A stretch of 34,939 bases of DNA from Phycisphaeraceae bacterium (GCA_002686995.1 NYZC01000376.1:1-34939); one strand, 5' to 3'. Positions 8,474 through 17,253 are shown, counted from the stretch's first letter. The notes: generated by a model not told the origin, from the letters alone. Program-made: numbers and translations.

Positions 8474-9310
8474 TCACGGTTTCTTCCGTGCTTCGACGCA
8501 CCAATAGGAACCAATGTTCAGATCACGCGCCAGGTGCTCCAGGATTCGGTTCACACCTATGTTCGGAAGACTCAAACCGGCTGGCTGGATGTTCAAGACA
8601 TCAAACCCGGATAGGCGAAACATCGTCGTGATCTGCTTGCGCCGATAACAACGCAGGATCGGCACATCCACGCATTCTCTTACCATCGTGCCCAACCAAC
8701 GTGAGTAACGTCGCGCCGCTGAATGATCCGTGGGACGCTTGACCGTTCGAGCAATTTTCCGGACAACGTTTGCAGTGGTGAGCTTGAGAGAACCAGATCG
8801 GTACACGATTACGAATGCCGGTCTTCCGGGTTTTAGTACGCGGTGCGCTTCGCTTAGAGCTGTTTCAATGCTGGGAGTGTGATGCAAGACGCCCATTGAG
8901 TACAAGACGTCGAACATCGAGTCGTCAAACTGCAACGACTCTACGTCACCGATCAGGAATTGCGGCTCTACTCGCAGGTTCGACAATTCATCACTGGCTC
9001 GCCGGGCACTTTCGATGCTCGCCGGTGAACAGTCAATCCCGGTGTACCGCGCATCCCTTCCGAGTCGCTGACAGACGTAGATCGCGTCGGTCCCCTGGCC
9101 ACATCCTAGTTCGAGCATGCTTCCATTCTTCGTAGTCTCGACGATCTTATGTAACAACTGGGGCAGCCAAGGTTCCTTGTGGTATCTGAATCGCATGCGA
9201 TCGACGATGTGTGGGTAACCATCACAAGGATGAGCATCCCAGAACGCTGCGGTCCGACGTACGAGATCCCGTGGGAAGCACGATTGGCTTGATACAGTCT
9301 CAGTGTCCAT
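8474..9310 (-). CDS. Class I SAM-dependent methyltransferase, likely horizontally acquired
   Basis: A Rossmann methyltransferase is clear from MLELGCGQGTDAIYV (motif I), TGIDCSPASIESARR, and FDVLYSMGVLHHTPS with RVLKPG following. The downstream part has about 100 residues after the core. Substrate is unknown; small-molecule, quinone or sugar methyltransferases of this type often act in natural-product or polysaccharide loci, but no such locus is present. The start is taken at ATG 9310 (278 residues); a start at 9400 would add 30 residues without family similarity. Base composition is visibly lower in G+C, with many A/T third positions, unlike the genes on both sides, which suggests recent transfer. 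It is convergent with the SpoU gene across a 106-bp gap that contains CCGTTCGG and CCGAACGG as inverted motifs. Confidence 0.85.
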   Translation of the reverse strand: MDTETVSSQSCFPRDLVRRTAAFWDAHPCDGYPHIVDRMRFRYHKEPWLPQLLHKIVETTKNGSMLELGCGQGTDAIYVCQRLGRDARYTGIDCSPASIESARRASDELSNLRVEPQFLIGDVESLQFDDSMFDVLYSMGVLHHTPSIETALSEAHRVLKPGRPAFVIVYRSGSLKLTTANVVRKIARTVKRPTDHSAARRYSRWLGTMVRECVDVPILRCYRRKQITTMFRLSGFDVLNIQPAGLSLPNIGVNRILEHLARDLNIGSYWCVEARKKP

Positions 9311-9678
9311 TGAATGCGGCTCGCTGAGGGAACGCGACTTATCGAATATCGGCCAGATGCAGTTAGAACCTCGGATTTCGGCCCTCCGGCGGGTGCGCAA
9401 GGATAAAAAGGCTCGTCATTGCAAAAGAGCAACTCGCCGCCCCCGCCCCCGTGCCTGCTGGTCCGCTGGATCGAAGCCGACAAGGACGTCGCGAGGCGAG
9501 GCCCGGTAATCAAGTCCGAAAGGGGCGAGCGCATCAACCCGTACCCTCATGAAGGGTCGCTCGGAGGCTTTGTTCACGAAACGCAAAGCCGTACGATCCG
9601 AGCCAATGCGGTGTTGCGTCAGATTTCGCTTGCGCTCCGACGGGAATGACCGAGCCTGGCCGTTCGCGGCCCGGAGTC
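9311..9678. other. Intergenic region without assignable feature
   Basis: I see no gene, tRNA, repeat family or convincing terminator in these 368 bases. Composition changes from AT-richer next to the methyltransferase to GC-rich next to the hydrolase, consistent with a border of inserted DNA. Confidence 0.5.
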
Positions 9679-10344
9679 CTACGACATCTGCCACGTCTCG
9701 CCCGGTGCCATCTCGCGCACCTCGACGCCTGATGGCGCAAAACCCTCGGCGCTCTGCGCCAGCAGCGGCCAGGTCTTGTAATGGATGGGAATCGCCACCC
9801 TCGGGGCAATCATTTCCGCCGCGCGGGTGCCGAGCTCCGGGCCCATCGTGAAGCGGTCGCCGATCGGAATCGCGGCGACGTCCGGCCGATAGATCTCGCC
9901 GATCAGCTTCATGTCGGAAAACAGCGCCGTGTCGCCGCAGTGGTAGAAGCGCTGGCCGCCCATCTCGACGACGGCGCCGCACGGCATCCCCATGTACCCG
10001 CCCTCGAAGGAGGACGAGTGAATGGCCTGGGTCAGCGCGACCGAACCGAAGCCGGTTTCGATCCGCCCCCCGGGATTGCCCGGGTTGACATTGGCCACGC
10101 CCTTGCTGCCGACGTATTCGCAAATCTCGAACGCCGCGATCACCATGGCGTCGTTGGCTTTTGCGATGGCAATCGTGTCGCCCATGTGGTCGGCGTGGCC
10201 GTGGGTCAGGACGATGGTGCCGCACCGAATTGCATCGGGCCCGCACGTAGCGACCGGGTTGCCGGTCAGAAACGGGTCGATTGCGACGGCTTCATCGCCG
10301 GATTCAAGCACGAATCCCGCGTGTCCGAGGAAGGTGATCTTCAT
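9679..10344 (-). CDS. UPF0173 metal-dependent hydrolase (metallo-beta-lactamase fold)
   Basis: A 221-residue single-domain metallo-hydrolase of the UPF0173 family; its substrate is not known. The N-terminus MKITFLGHAGFVLE is typical, and the metal motif THGHADHMGD supplies His48, His50, Asp52 and His53. Later ligands are in HCGDTALF (about 141-148) and the near-C-terminal IPIHYKTWPLL. The start is ATG 10344, preceded by AAAGGA and GGAG in the short spacer. The longer frame back to 10485 overlaps the upstream kinase and is rejected. It follows the FGGY kinase by 32 bases, so the two are probably cotranscribed, giving a tentative link to sugar metabolism. Confidence 0.93.
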   Translation of the reverse strand: MKITFLGHAGFVLESGDEAVAIDPFLTGNPVATCGPDAIRCGTIVLTHGHADHMGDTIAIAKANDAMVIAAFEICEYVGSKGVANVNPGNPGGRIETGFGSVALTQAIHSSSFEGGYMGMPCGAVVEMGGQRFYHCGDTALFSDMKLIGEIYRPDVAAIPIGDRFTMGPELGTRAAEMIAPRVAIPIHYKTWPLLAQSAEGFAPSGVEVREMAPGETWQMS

Positions 10345-10376
10345 CTGCTCCGGTCCTTTCAGTCGCGTCGCGCACT

Positions 10377-11765
10377 TCAGCCCGAAAGCGAGCGCCAGGC
10401 TTGCGCATAGCCGTCCAGCCCCTCGATCTTCACCGGGTCGATCGGGCTCAGATCGAGCGGCCATTGCACCGACTCGTCGTCCCATACCGCGAGCATCCCC
10501 GCCCCGACCGCGGTGCCTTCAGTCTGCCGGTTCACGAAGCACCGCTCCGCCTTCATCAGCGCCGCCAGCGTCCGGCAGTACGCGACGTTGTTGACGAACC
10601 CGCCGTCGATCATCAGGTCGCCGTCCATCTCGAGGATGCGGCAGGTCGTCTCCGTCATGAGCGCGAGGTAGAGCGTCAGCCGCGCGAGCATTTCGCCCGG
10701 CGTCCTGGGCTCCGGCCCGTGCGCGCCGCCTTCGCGCCCCATGAACGGGCCGCCCGGGGCGTACGACGGAAGCAGAAAACTGCCCTTCTCGATCACCGCG
10801 GCAAGATCGCCTTCATCACAGGACTTCGCGTCGACGTGCTCGGACAGCATCTCGTATTCACGCCCGCCCATGTAGCGGCCCGCCGGCAACGGCTCGCCGA
10901 GCACGTTCACGTTGGCGATCACGTCGCGCGGCTCGTCGAGCTTCGCAAGCGGCAGCCGGGGGCTGAACGCGATCACCCACGTGCCCGTGGAGACCAGGCT
11001 GAACGGCCGGTCGTATCCGCGCACATAGAGCGCGTAGGCGGCGTTGCTGTCGTGGATGCCGCTGTGCACCCGACAGTCCGGGGCGAGGCCGGTCCGCTCG
11101 GTGATCTCCGGTCGCACGGTGCCCAGCGCGGCGTACGCCGGCCTGACCTGGGGGAAGAGGTGACCCCAGCCCTGCTGCTCGACCAGCGAGCTGAACGCGC
11201 CCGCGTGTGGATTCCACAGGTGGCTGTGACATGCGATGGACGTCAGCTCGCCGGCCGCGACCCCCGACAGGCGCCAGGACCAGTACTGCGGGTAGGTCAG
11301 CAGCATCTCCGCCTTCGCGAACGGTTGGGGAAACGCCTCCTGCAGCCAGAAGAGCTGGCGCCCAAGCGTAAACCCGACCGGCAGGTCGGGCGTGGCTGTC
11401 TCCTCGAAGGGCGGCTTCAGCGCGGTGAACCGCGCGCACGTATCGGCGGGGATGTCGAACTCGTAATCGAGAATCGGCAGCACCAGCTCACCGTCGCCGA
11501 CGAGCCCGGCGGCGCAACCGTGCGTCGTGGGGACGATGGCATCGATCGCGTACTTCGGCGTCAGGCCGCAGAGCGCCTCGAGCATCCATCGCCAGGTGCC
11601 CTCGGTGTCGAGATGCGGATAGGGCGGTCCATCGATCGACTTATTCGACATGCGCACCGAGTCGACGATCGCACCGGCCTTGCTCACGACGACGAGCTTG
11701 ACGTTGGTCTTGCCGACATCCAGGACGAGCGTGCAGCGTGCGGAGTCCGGGCTCATGACGGCCAT
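10377..11765 (-). CDS. FGGY-family carbohydrate kinase (fuculo-/rhamnulokinase-like)
   Basis: This ATP-dependent sugar kinase has 462 residues. The N-terminal actin-like motif is LVLDVGKTNVKLVVV (phosphate 1), with HSGIHDSNAAYALY (metal and substrate region, about 240) and STGTWVIAFS (phosphate 2) in the middle. Near the C-terminus are MIDGGFVNN (adenosine motif) and EGTAVGAGMLA. The DVGKTN start is characteristic of the fuculose/rhamnulose branch rather than glycerol or xylulose kinases. The substrate is inferred only; an isomerase-like gene at 22810 and an L-fucose-dehydrogenase-type gene at 12956 fit a deoxysugar pathway. ATG 11765 or the ATG three codons on are possible starts. The UPF0173 hydrolase lies immediately downstream. 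Confidence 0.9.
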   Translation of the reverse strand: MAVMSPDSARCTLVLDVGKTNVKLVVVSKAGAIVDSVRMSNKSIDGPPYPHLDTEGTWRWMLEALCGLTPKYAIDAIVPTTHGCAAGLVGDGELVLPILDYEFDIPADTCARFTALKPPFEETATPDLPVGFTLGRQLFWLQEAFPQPFAKAEMLLTYPQYWSWRLSGVAAGELTSIACHSHLWNPHAGAFSSLVEQQGWGHLFPQVRPAYAALGTVRPEITERTGLAPDCRVHSGIHDSNAAYALYVRGYDRPFSLVSTGTWVIAFSPRLPLAKLDEPRDVIANVNVLGEPLPAGRYMGGREYEMLSEHVDAKSCDEGDLAAVIEKGSFLLPSYAPGGPFMGREGGAHGPEPRTPGEMLARLTLYLALMTETTCRILEMDGDLMIDGGFVNNVAYCRTLAALMKAERCFVNRQTEGTAVGAGMLAVWDDESVQWPLDLSPIDPVKIEGLDGYAQAWRSLSG

Positions 11766-11806
11766 GATACTCGCGAGCAGCGGTCAACTGGTCGGCGGGG
11801 GAGTTG

Positions 11807-11831
11807 GAACCACGGATGAGCACGGATGGGG
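11807..11831. repeat. CACGGATG-type interspersed repeat, single copy
   Basis: Reads GAACCACGGATGAGCACGG, the same motif as the larger repeat blocks at 12738-12942 and 33578-33869. It lies between the FGGY kinase start and element B. It is part of the 279-bp gap 11766-12044, whose remaining sequence is element B and the lipoprotein leader. Confidence 0.7.
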
Positions 11832-11848
11832 AGTCGAAGAGTCGGATT

Positions 11849-11994
11849 CCTGTTCGACACGGATTTTCCTAGACAATCTGTCCGCGTCCCTGGATGTTCG
11901 ACTTGCGCTGCCGAGCGGGGCCGTCTCCGGGCCGAGACGGCCCGGCTCGGTGAGGCAATCCCGACGAACGCACCACGAATTCCTTTCGAAGCAC
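11849..11994. repeat. Interspersed ~145-bp element, copy B (diverged)
   Basis: Begins CCTGTTCGACACGGA and shares the internal block (GGCCGTCTC and GAGACGGCC as a hairpin, then CTCGGTGAGGC, then ATCCCGACGAACGCA) with copies A and C. The right terminus has decayed (CTTTCGAAGCACC instead of GGCCGAACAG). It is non-coding and lies in the divergent gap between the FGGY kinase and the lipoprotein. Confidence 0.75.
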
Positions 11995-12044
11995 CAGCCC
12001 CCGAAACTTCTGCACGATGCGGGCGCGACTGGCCGACTCAGGAA

Positions 12045-12716
12045 ATGATGAAGCGACGATACGCATTCCGAACGCTCGCAATGCTCATCTTTGCCCTGGC
12101 CGGGTGCTCCACGCCACCGGTGCCATGGGGCGTACCCACCACCTATGAGGTCCGCGGCCTCGGCCAGGGCCCCACGACCGACACGATCCGCGCCCACCTG
12201 CGGCACGCCTTACGCGGCGATTCCGATCCGTTCGGCTTCGTCGAGTCGTCCGGCGCGTCGCCCTACCGGTTCCAGCTCACGCGGGTCGCGGACATGGATC
12301 AGCTCGCCGAAGCGCAGGCGATCATCCGGGGGGTGCTGGCTCACTACCACGTGCCGGTCGCGCCGACCCGGGCGCACCTGACCTTCCAGTCGATCGAGGG
12401 TACCGCGCGGGCGGTCATCGTCGTGCAGGGCAAGGCGACGCCGGGCTCGACGGTCTATCTCGACACCGGACGCGCGCAGCCGATGGTCGTTCGAAGCGTC
12501 AGCCAGAACGGCCACTGGCAGACGCCCGTGCCCCCCAACCCGAAGCTGCGCGAACGCGGTGGCTGGGTGTTCGGACTCGTGACGAAACACACCACGCGGA
12601 TGTACTTCCGCGTCAGCGTCTTCAATCCCGGCGCGTCGCAGGCCATCTCCGCCGCGGCCCTTCCGCGCGACTCGGTGCTGCACTACCCGAGTCTGACCGC
12701 GGCCCCGACGCGCTGA
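12045..12716 (+). CDS. Putative lipoprotein of unknown function
   Basis: The N-terminus MMKRRYAFRTLAMLIFALAG then Cys21 is a type II (lipoprotein) signal with lipobox LALAGC style, so the protein is probably anchored in a membrane. The mature part of about 200 residues has no family I recognise. A mid-segment (ARAVIVVQGKATPGSTVYLD) looks like one beta-sandwich repeat of the Ig-like or carboxypeptidase-regulatory type. The start is ATG 12045 or ATG 12048 (adjacent codons); AGGA is better spaced for the second. A longer frame from 11826 passes through element B and is rejected. It is convergent with the aldo-keto reductase. Confidence 0.75.
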   Translation: MMKRRYAFRTLAMLIFALAGCSTPPVPWGVPTTYEVRGLGQGPTTDTIRAHLRHALRGDSDPFGFVESSGASPYRFQLTRVADMDQLAEAQAIIRGVLAHYHVPVAPTRAHLTFQSIEGTARAVIVVQGKATPGSTVYLDTGRAQPMVVRSVSQNGHWQTPVPPNPKLRERGGWVFGLVTKHTTRMYFRVSVFNPGASQAISAAALPRDSVLHYPSLTAAPTR

Positions 12717-12737
12717 TGACGCTTGCCGGGACGGGGG

Positions 12738-12942
12738 AAGAACCACGGAAGAACCACGGAAGAACCACGGAAGAACCACGGAAGAACACAGATGAACACG
12801 GGCGAACACGGATGGGGACCGTGCGCGCGCCCCCCTTTGTAAGGGGGGGTTGGGGGGGTATCCCAATTGACGGACTTGCGTGTCGATGGATTGCGCGATC
12901 CAGCCCCCGTCCGCGTCCATCCGTGTCCATCCGTGGTTCCTC
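12738..12942. repeat. Inverted pair of CACGGA-type repeats with 11-bp tandem units
   Basis: The left arm (12738-12815) holds about five tandem 11-bp AAGAACCACGG units, grading into GAACACGGATG. The right arm (12911-12942) is the inverse, CCGTGTCCATCCGTGGTTCC. Between them lies a C-tract/G-tract hairpin (CCCCCCTTTGTAAGGGGGGG at about 12831-12850). The block fills the gap between the convergent lipoprotein and aldo-keto reductase genes. A related block is at 33578-33869. Confidence 0.85.
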
Positions 12943-12955
12943 CCACCGCCCATGA

Positions 12956-13984
12956 CTACGCCCCCGGCGTCGGCGCCTCCTCACAAATGCACCCTTCCGC
13001 CTTGAGAGCCGACCAGATCGCTTCCGGGATCTCCGTCTCCATCATCTCCGCGTTCTCGCGTGCCTGGTCTGCGCTGGCCGCACCGATCACGACCGTCGCC
13101 ACGGCCGGATGCGCGAGCGGAAACTGCACGGCCGCCGCCTTGACCGGCACGTTGTGCGCGTGACATACTCGCGCCGTCGCGCGCGCGCGATCGAAGTACG
13201 GATCGTTCCGCCAGCGCCGCGCGGCTTCCTCGTTCTCGAGATCGGTCGCAAGCAGGCCGGATTCGTATGGCGTCGCGACGATCACGCCCATGTGACGGTC
13301 GGCGCACCGATTCAGCACGGTGTCGAGCACGTTCTGCCGGACGATGGTGTAGTTGTACGCGACCAGCAGGAAATCGAGATCGAGCTGCTCGAAGAACGGG
13401 TCGATCCCGCTGAAGTCGTTGAGTCCGGCCCCGACGGCTCGAACGAAGCCCCCCGACCGCAACCGGCAAAGTTCGTCCCAGCCGCCATCTTCAACCAGCT
13501 GCCGGAAATGGCGGTCGACGACTACCCGGTCATTGTGGACCAACACGTCGAGATCGTGGATCAGAAGCAGATCGATCTGCGGCATGCCCAGCCGCTGGAT
13601 GCTGTCCTCGAAGCTCCGGCGTATGCCTTCGCCGGAGTAGTCATACCGATGCTGGAACGGCAGGCTGGCCGGCCACTTGGCGTTCGTGACTGCCTCGACG
13701 TGCTCGGGACGCGACAGCACGCGCCCGACCTTCGTTGACAGCACGAACGCATCCCGCGCGAGGCGTCTCAGCCCTTGCCCGAACCGATGCTCGCTCAGCC
13801 CGAGCCCATACCAGGGCGAGGTGTCGAAGTATTGCTGCCCCGTCGCGTGCGCCGCCAGGATCGTCGCAACCCCGTCCTCGTCGCTCCTGCAGACGCGACC
13901 GTCGCCGATGGGCCCGCCCCCGACGCCAAGAGTGGTGAGGGTCACGTCGGTCCGTCCGAGTCGGCGCGGGGGGTGGCGGGTCAT
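12956..13984 (-). CDS. Aldo/keto reductase, D-threo-aldose (L-fucose) 1-dehydrogenase type
   Basis: An NAD(P)-dependent TIM-barrel aldo/keto reductase of 342 residues. The catalytic tetrad is visible: Asp54 and Tyr59 in FDTSPWYGLGLSEHRFG, Lys85 in LSTKVGR, and His143 in LLLIHDLD. The combination of FDTSPWYG.GLSEHR with the YDYS segment near 114-117 is characteristic of the L-fucose/D-threo-aldose 1-dehydrogenase and pyridoxal 4-dehydrogenase subgroup, which oxidises the sugar C1 to a lactone. The specificity is inference. The start is ATG 13984; the frame stays open much further upstream (to 14608) but that part is antisense to astD and lacks similarity. It is divergent from astD with a 184-bp gap in which I see no feature. 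Confidence 0.9.
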   Translation of the reverse strand: MTRHPPRRLGRTDVTLTTLGVGGGPIGDGRVCRSDEDGVATILAAHATGQQYFDTSPWYGLGLSEHRFGQGLRRLARDAFVLSTKVGRVLSRPEHVEAVTNAKWPASLPFQHRYDYSGEGIRRSFEDSIQRLGMPQIDLLLIHDLDVLVHNDRVVVDRHFRQLVEDGGWDELCRLRSGGFVRAVGAGLNDFSGIDPFFEQLDLDFLLVAYNYTIVRQNVLDTVLNRCADRHMGVIVATPYESGLLATDLENEEAARRWRNDPYFDRARATARVCHAHNVPVKAAAVQFPLAHPAVATVVIGAASADQARENAEMMETEIPEAIWSALKAEGCICEEAPTPGA

Positions 13985-14168
13985 GGCCGACCATGATGAC
14001 AGAAAGCACCTGCGAGCACAGCCGAAACGCGCATTGAATCCGCAGCGTCGATCGCCGCACCCGCCCTGATTACCGGAAGTTGAACTCACGGACCCGGTCC
14101 CGGCCACCCGATAGGATCTCCAAACCGGTCGAGCGACGACGACCGGCTCCTTATCAGGACTCGATATC

Positions 14169-15647
14169 GTGCCTGCTGACCAGTTCATCGACGGGGCCTG
14201 GGTCGAAGGCGGTGGCGGTGCGCTGCAGGCGCTGAATCCTTCCACCGGCGACGTGGCGTGGTCGGGTAGCACTGCCTCGGACGCGCAGGCCGCGGCGGCG
14301 ATGGATGCAGCGCGGCGCGCGCAGACGGCGTGGGCGCGGCGAACCGTCGACGACCGGACCGGGCTGCTCAAACGATTCGAAGCGGCGCTGAAAGCGCGCC
14401 GCGACGCGCTGATCGATGCGATCAGCGCCGAGGTCGGCAAGCCGCGATGGGAGTCGGCGACCGAGGTCGGCGCGATGACCGGCAAGATCGACGCGTCGAT
14501 CCGCGCGTACACTGAGCGATGCGCCGAGACGGCGATCAAGGTCGGCGATGCCGCCGGCGCCACTCGATTTCGCCCGCACGGCGTCGTGGTCGTGCTCGGG
14601 CCGTTCAACTTCCCGGGTCACATTCCCAACGGACATATCGTGCCCGCCCTGCTCGCAGGCAACACGGTCGTCTTCAAGCCGAGCGAGCGCACGCCCGCGA
14701 CCGCGCACGTGACGCTTGAAGCCTGGGAAGCAGCCGGGTTGCCGGGTGGCGTCATCAACCTCGTGCACGGAGCGCGCGACACCGCCTCTGCGCTGCTCGA
14801 TCACGACGAGCTTGACGGCGTCTACTTCACCGGAGGCAGCGCCGCCGGCCTTGCGCTGATGCGTCGATTCTCCGAGCGACCCGATCGCATCCTCGCGCTC
14901 GAGCTTGGCGGCAACAATCCGCTGGTCGTCCACGAAGCCGGGAACCTCGACGCCGCGGCGGTGCTGACGATCCAGTCAGGGTTCCTCACCGCGGGTCAGC
15001 GATGCACGTGCGCCCGGCGCCTGATCGTGCCGGCGGGCCGAGCGGGAGACGCCTTTCTCGACCGGCTTGCGGAATTGACGCGCACCGTCCGGGTCGGGCC
15101 TCCTGAAATGACGCCGGAGCCGTTCATGGGCCCCGTCATCAACGACGACGTCGGCGCATCGCTCCTGGAGGCCCAGAAAGCGCTCGGTGATCGCGGCGCG
15201 CGTCCGCTCGTCGAGATGAAAGCCAACGGTTCGCGGCCCGCGATGCTCCATCCGGGGCTGATCGACGTGACCGACGTCGCTGATCGTGAGGACGAAGAGC
15301 TGTTCGGCCCCCTGCTTCAGGTGATTCGCGTCGCCGACTTCGAAGCCGCGATCGCCGAGGCCAACCGCACGCGCTACGGACTCGTCGCGGGGCTGCTCAG
15401 CGACCACCGCGGGCTCTACGAGAGGTTCTACGACGCGGGGCGCGCCGGCCTCATCAACTGGAACCGCCCCACCACTGGAGCAAGCGGCCTGCTGCCGTTC
15501 GGCGGGATCGGCTTCAGCGGAAACCATCGCCCGGCCGGCTACTTCGCGGCCGACTACTGCTCGTATCCGGTCGCGTCGATCGAGTGCGAGCGCGTGGAGA
15601 TGCCTTCACTCCCACCGGGCCTGGCGTCCGACACGAGTCCGAAATGA
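14169..15647 (+). CDS. astD: N-succinylglutamate 5-semialdehyde dehydrogenase
   Basis: AstD oxidises N-succinylglutamate semialdehyde to N-succinylglutamate with NAD+, step four of the arginine succinyltransferase (AST) pathway. The 492-residue aldehyde dehydrogenase shows the active site Asn147 (GPFNFPGH), FKPSERTP, Glu245 in ELGGNN and catalytic Cys279 in GQRCTCARR. HIPNGHIVPALLAGN and the double cysteine after GQR are typical of AstD. The start is GTG 14169, giving the canonical MPADQFIDGAWVEG beginning. The TGA stop lies in an AT-rich period-8 array. It is followed after about 50 bases by astB, so the two are probably cotranscribed. Confidence 0.94.
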   Translation: MPADQFIDGAWVEGGGGALQALNPSTGDVAWSGSTASDAQAAAAMDAARRAQTAWARRTVDDRTGLLKRFEAALKARRDALIDAISAEVGKPRWESATEVGAMTGKIDASIRAYTERCAETAIKVGDAAGATRFRPHGVVVVLGPFNFPGHIPNGHIVPALLAGNTVVFKPSERTPATAHVTLEAWEAAGLPGGVINLVHGARDTASALLDHDELDGVYFTGGSAAGLALMRRFSERPDRILALELGGNNPLVVHEAGNLDAAAVLTIQSGFLTAGQRCTCARRLIVPAGRAGDAFLDRLAELTRTVRVGPPEMTPEPFMGPVINDDVGASLLEAQKALGDRGARPLVEMKANGSRPAMLHPGLIDVTDVADREDEELFGPLLQVIRVADFEAAIAEANRTRYGLVAGLLSDHRGLYERFYDAGRAGLINWNRPTTGASGLLPFGGIGFSGNHRPAGYFAADYCSYPVASIECERVEMPSLPPGLASDTSPK

Positions 15648-15682
15648 CCAATAACGATTGGCTTGATGACTAATAGCTTGAT
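15644..15682. repeat. AT-rich octanucleotide-period array between astD and astB
   Basis: Degenerate 8-mers (AATGACCA, ATAACGAT, TGGCTTGA, TGACTAAT, AGCTTGAT) lie in register. The last 26 bases (15657-15682) match 19573-19598, upstream of aroK, with one mismatch. The astD stop TGA (15645-15647) is within the first unit. The frame upstream of astB stays open through it, which produces a spurious longer astB start. Confidence 0.75.
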
Positions 15683-15698
15683 GGCGCTGGACCGCCTT

Positions 15699-17018
15699 AT
15701 GCCCGCGCGCGAATTCAACTTCGACGGCCTCGTCGGCCCGACGCACAACTACGCGGGCCTCGCGCTCGGCAACCTCGCCTCACAGGCCCACCGACACGAA
15801 ACTTCCAGCCCGAAGGCCGCCGCGCTGCAGGGGCTGGCGAAGATGAAGCACTTGCGCGATCTCGGCGTCTGCCAGGCCGTGCTTCCGCCCCAGGAGCGTC
15901 CCCATCTCGCGACCCTGCGGCGCATCGGCTTCACCGGCACCGACGCCGAGGTGCTCTCGCGTGCGCATCGCGAGGCCCCGCACCTGCTCGCCGCTTGTGC
16001 CAGCGCATCATGCATGTGGGCCGCGAACGCCGCCACGGTCTCGCCCAGCGCCGACACGAAAGACGGCCGCGTCCACTTCACGGCCGCCAACCTCGTCCAT
16101 CATCTTCATCGTTCGATCGAGGCGAACGACACGGCACGCGTCCTGCGGAGGATCTTCGCGGATCCCGGCCGTTTCGCGCACCACGACCCGCTGCCGTCCA
16201 CCGGCCAGCTTGCAGACGAGGGCGCTGCAAATCACCTGAGGCTGTGCGCGACGCACGGCGCCCCGGGAATCGAGCTGTTCGTGCACGGCGCGCCATCGAA
16301 GGTGCACCGCGCCCGCCAGCAGCGGCGCGCCTCGGAGACCGTCGCACGGCTCCACGGACTCGATCCGCAGCGCACGTTCTTCGTCGAGCAGGCGCCGGAG
16401 GCCATCGACGCCGGGGCCTTCCACAACGACGTCGTTTCGGTGGCCAATCAGAACGTTCTGTTCGGCCACGCCGCCGCATTCGCCGAGGGGTGGTCGCATC
16501 TGCGCGCGATCCTCCAGCCGTTCAACGTCGATCTGCAACTGATCCGAATCGACCCGGATCGTCTCTCGCTCGAAGACGCAGTCGCCACGTACCTGTTCAA
16601 CAGCCAGATCGTCACGATCGAACGGGGCGCCGACGCGGCCATGGCCCTCGTGTGTCCCACGGAATGCCGCGAGCACGGCGCCGTCCGACGCGTCATCGAC
16701 GCCCTGACATCGGGACCGTCGCCGATCCACGAAGCGCACTTCGTCGATACGCGCCAGAGCATGCGCAACGGCGGCGGGCCCGCGTGCCTCCGCCTGCGCG
16801 TCGTGCTGACCGATGACGAGCTCGCGGCGACGCACGCGGGCGTGCTGCTGACCGACGACCTCTACGGACGACTCGTCGCGTGGGTGAACCGCCACTACCG
16901 TGACACGCTCGGGCCGGACGACCTCGCCGACCCGCGCCTGCTCGACGAGAGCCGCGCGGCGCTCGACGACCTCTCGCGGCTGCTCGCGCTCGAAGGCATC
17001 TACGCCTTCCAGGCCTGA
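15699..17018 (+). CDS. astB: N-succinylarginine dihydrolase
   Basis: AstB hydrolyses N2-succinylarginine to N2-succinylornithine, CO2 and two ammonia, step two of the AST pathway. The 439-residue protein of the amidinotransferase beta/alpha-propeller fold begins MPAREFNFDGLVGPTHNYAG, nearly the E. coli start. It has PPQERPHLATLRRIGF, the catalytic-His region AFHNDVVSVANQNVLF, and the catalytic Cys in NGGGPACLRLRV. The length equals the family's usual 440-447. The start is ATG 15699; the in-frame ATG codons at 15663 and 15681 fall in the repeat array and add a non-conserved extension. AstA, AstC and AstE are not in the window. Confidence 0.95.
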   Translation: MPAREFNFDGLVGPTHNYAGLALGNLASQAHRHETSSPKAAALQGLAKMKHLRDLGVCQAVLPPQERPHLATLRRIGFTGTDAEVLSRAHREAPHLLAACASASCMWAANAATVSPSADTKDGRVHFTAANLVHHLHRSIEANDTARVLRRIFADPGRFAHHDPLPSTGQLADEGAANHLRLCATHGAPGIELFVHGAPSKVHRARQQRRASETVARLHGLDPQRTFFVEQAPEAIDAGAFHNDVVSVANQNVLFGHAAAFAEGWSHLRAILQPFNVDLQLIRIDPDRLSLEDAVATYLFNSQIVTIERGADAAMALVCPTECREHGAVRRVIDALTSGPSPIHEAHFVDTRQSMRNGGGPACLRLRVVLTDDELAATHAGVLLTDDLYGRLVAWVNRHYRDTLGPDDLADPRLLDESRAALDDLSRLLALEGIYAFQA

Positions 17019-17108
17019 TCCGGAACGCGCGAGCGGCGACGCATTGCTCATCTTCCCTGGGTTCACGCGCGCGATCGACGCGGCCTTCATCGCCTGCACG
17101 AACCGCTG

Positions 17109-17145
17109 TTTTGGCCGACCAAAAGGGTCGCCGTTTTGGCCGGCG
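17109..17145 (+). promoter_or_regulatory. Candidate upstream activator site for PEP-CTERM gene 1
   Basis: TTTTGGCCGACCAAAA is an inverted repeat (arms TTTTGG/CCAAAA, 4-bp spacer, 17109-17124), followed by a second TTTTGGCCGG half-site at about 17135-17144. It lies about 115 bp upstream of the sigma-54 -24 element, a typical enhancer distance. The same arrangement is at 18252-18280 before gene 2. That the binder is a PrsR-type regulator is inference. The rest of the 369-bp gap 17019-17387 holds the promoter and leader. Confidence 0.5.
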
Positions 17146-17237
17146 CGGTCGGCGCAAATCCGCATCCAACGGGCACTTCCGACGAATTTCGTGGCTGACG
17201 ACGCCTGAGCCCGGGTATTCCCGCACTGATCCGCGAT

Positions 17238-17253
17238 CGGCACGACGGTTGCA
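17238..17253 (+). promoter_or_regulatory. Sigma-54 (RpoN) promoter of PEP-CTERM gene 1
   Basis: CGGCACGACGGTTGCA matches the sigma-54 consensus TGGCACG-N4-TTGCW at all but the first base. The invariant GG (17239-17240) and GC (17251-17252) are separated exactly as required. Transcription would start near 17264, giving a leader of about 124 nt. PEP-CTERM genes are known in other bacteria to be RpoN-controlled through PrsK/PrsR. Confidence 0.75.

Noticed and set aside
12956-14608. 550-codon form of the aldo/keto reductase
   Set aside because: The upstream part is antisense to astD and is unlike any reductase; the conserved N-terminus begins at 13984.
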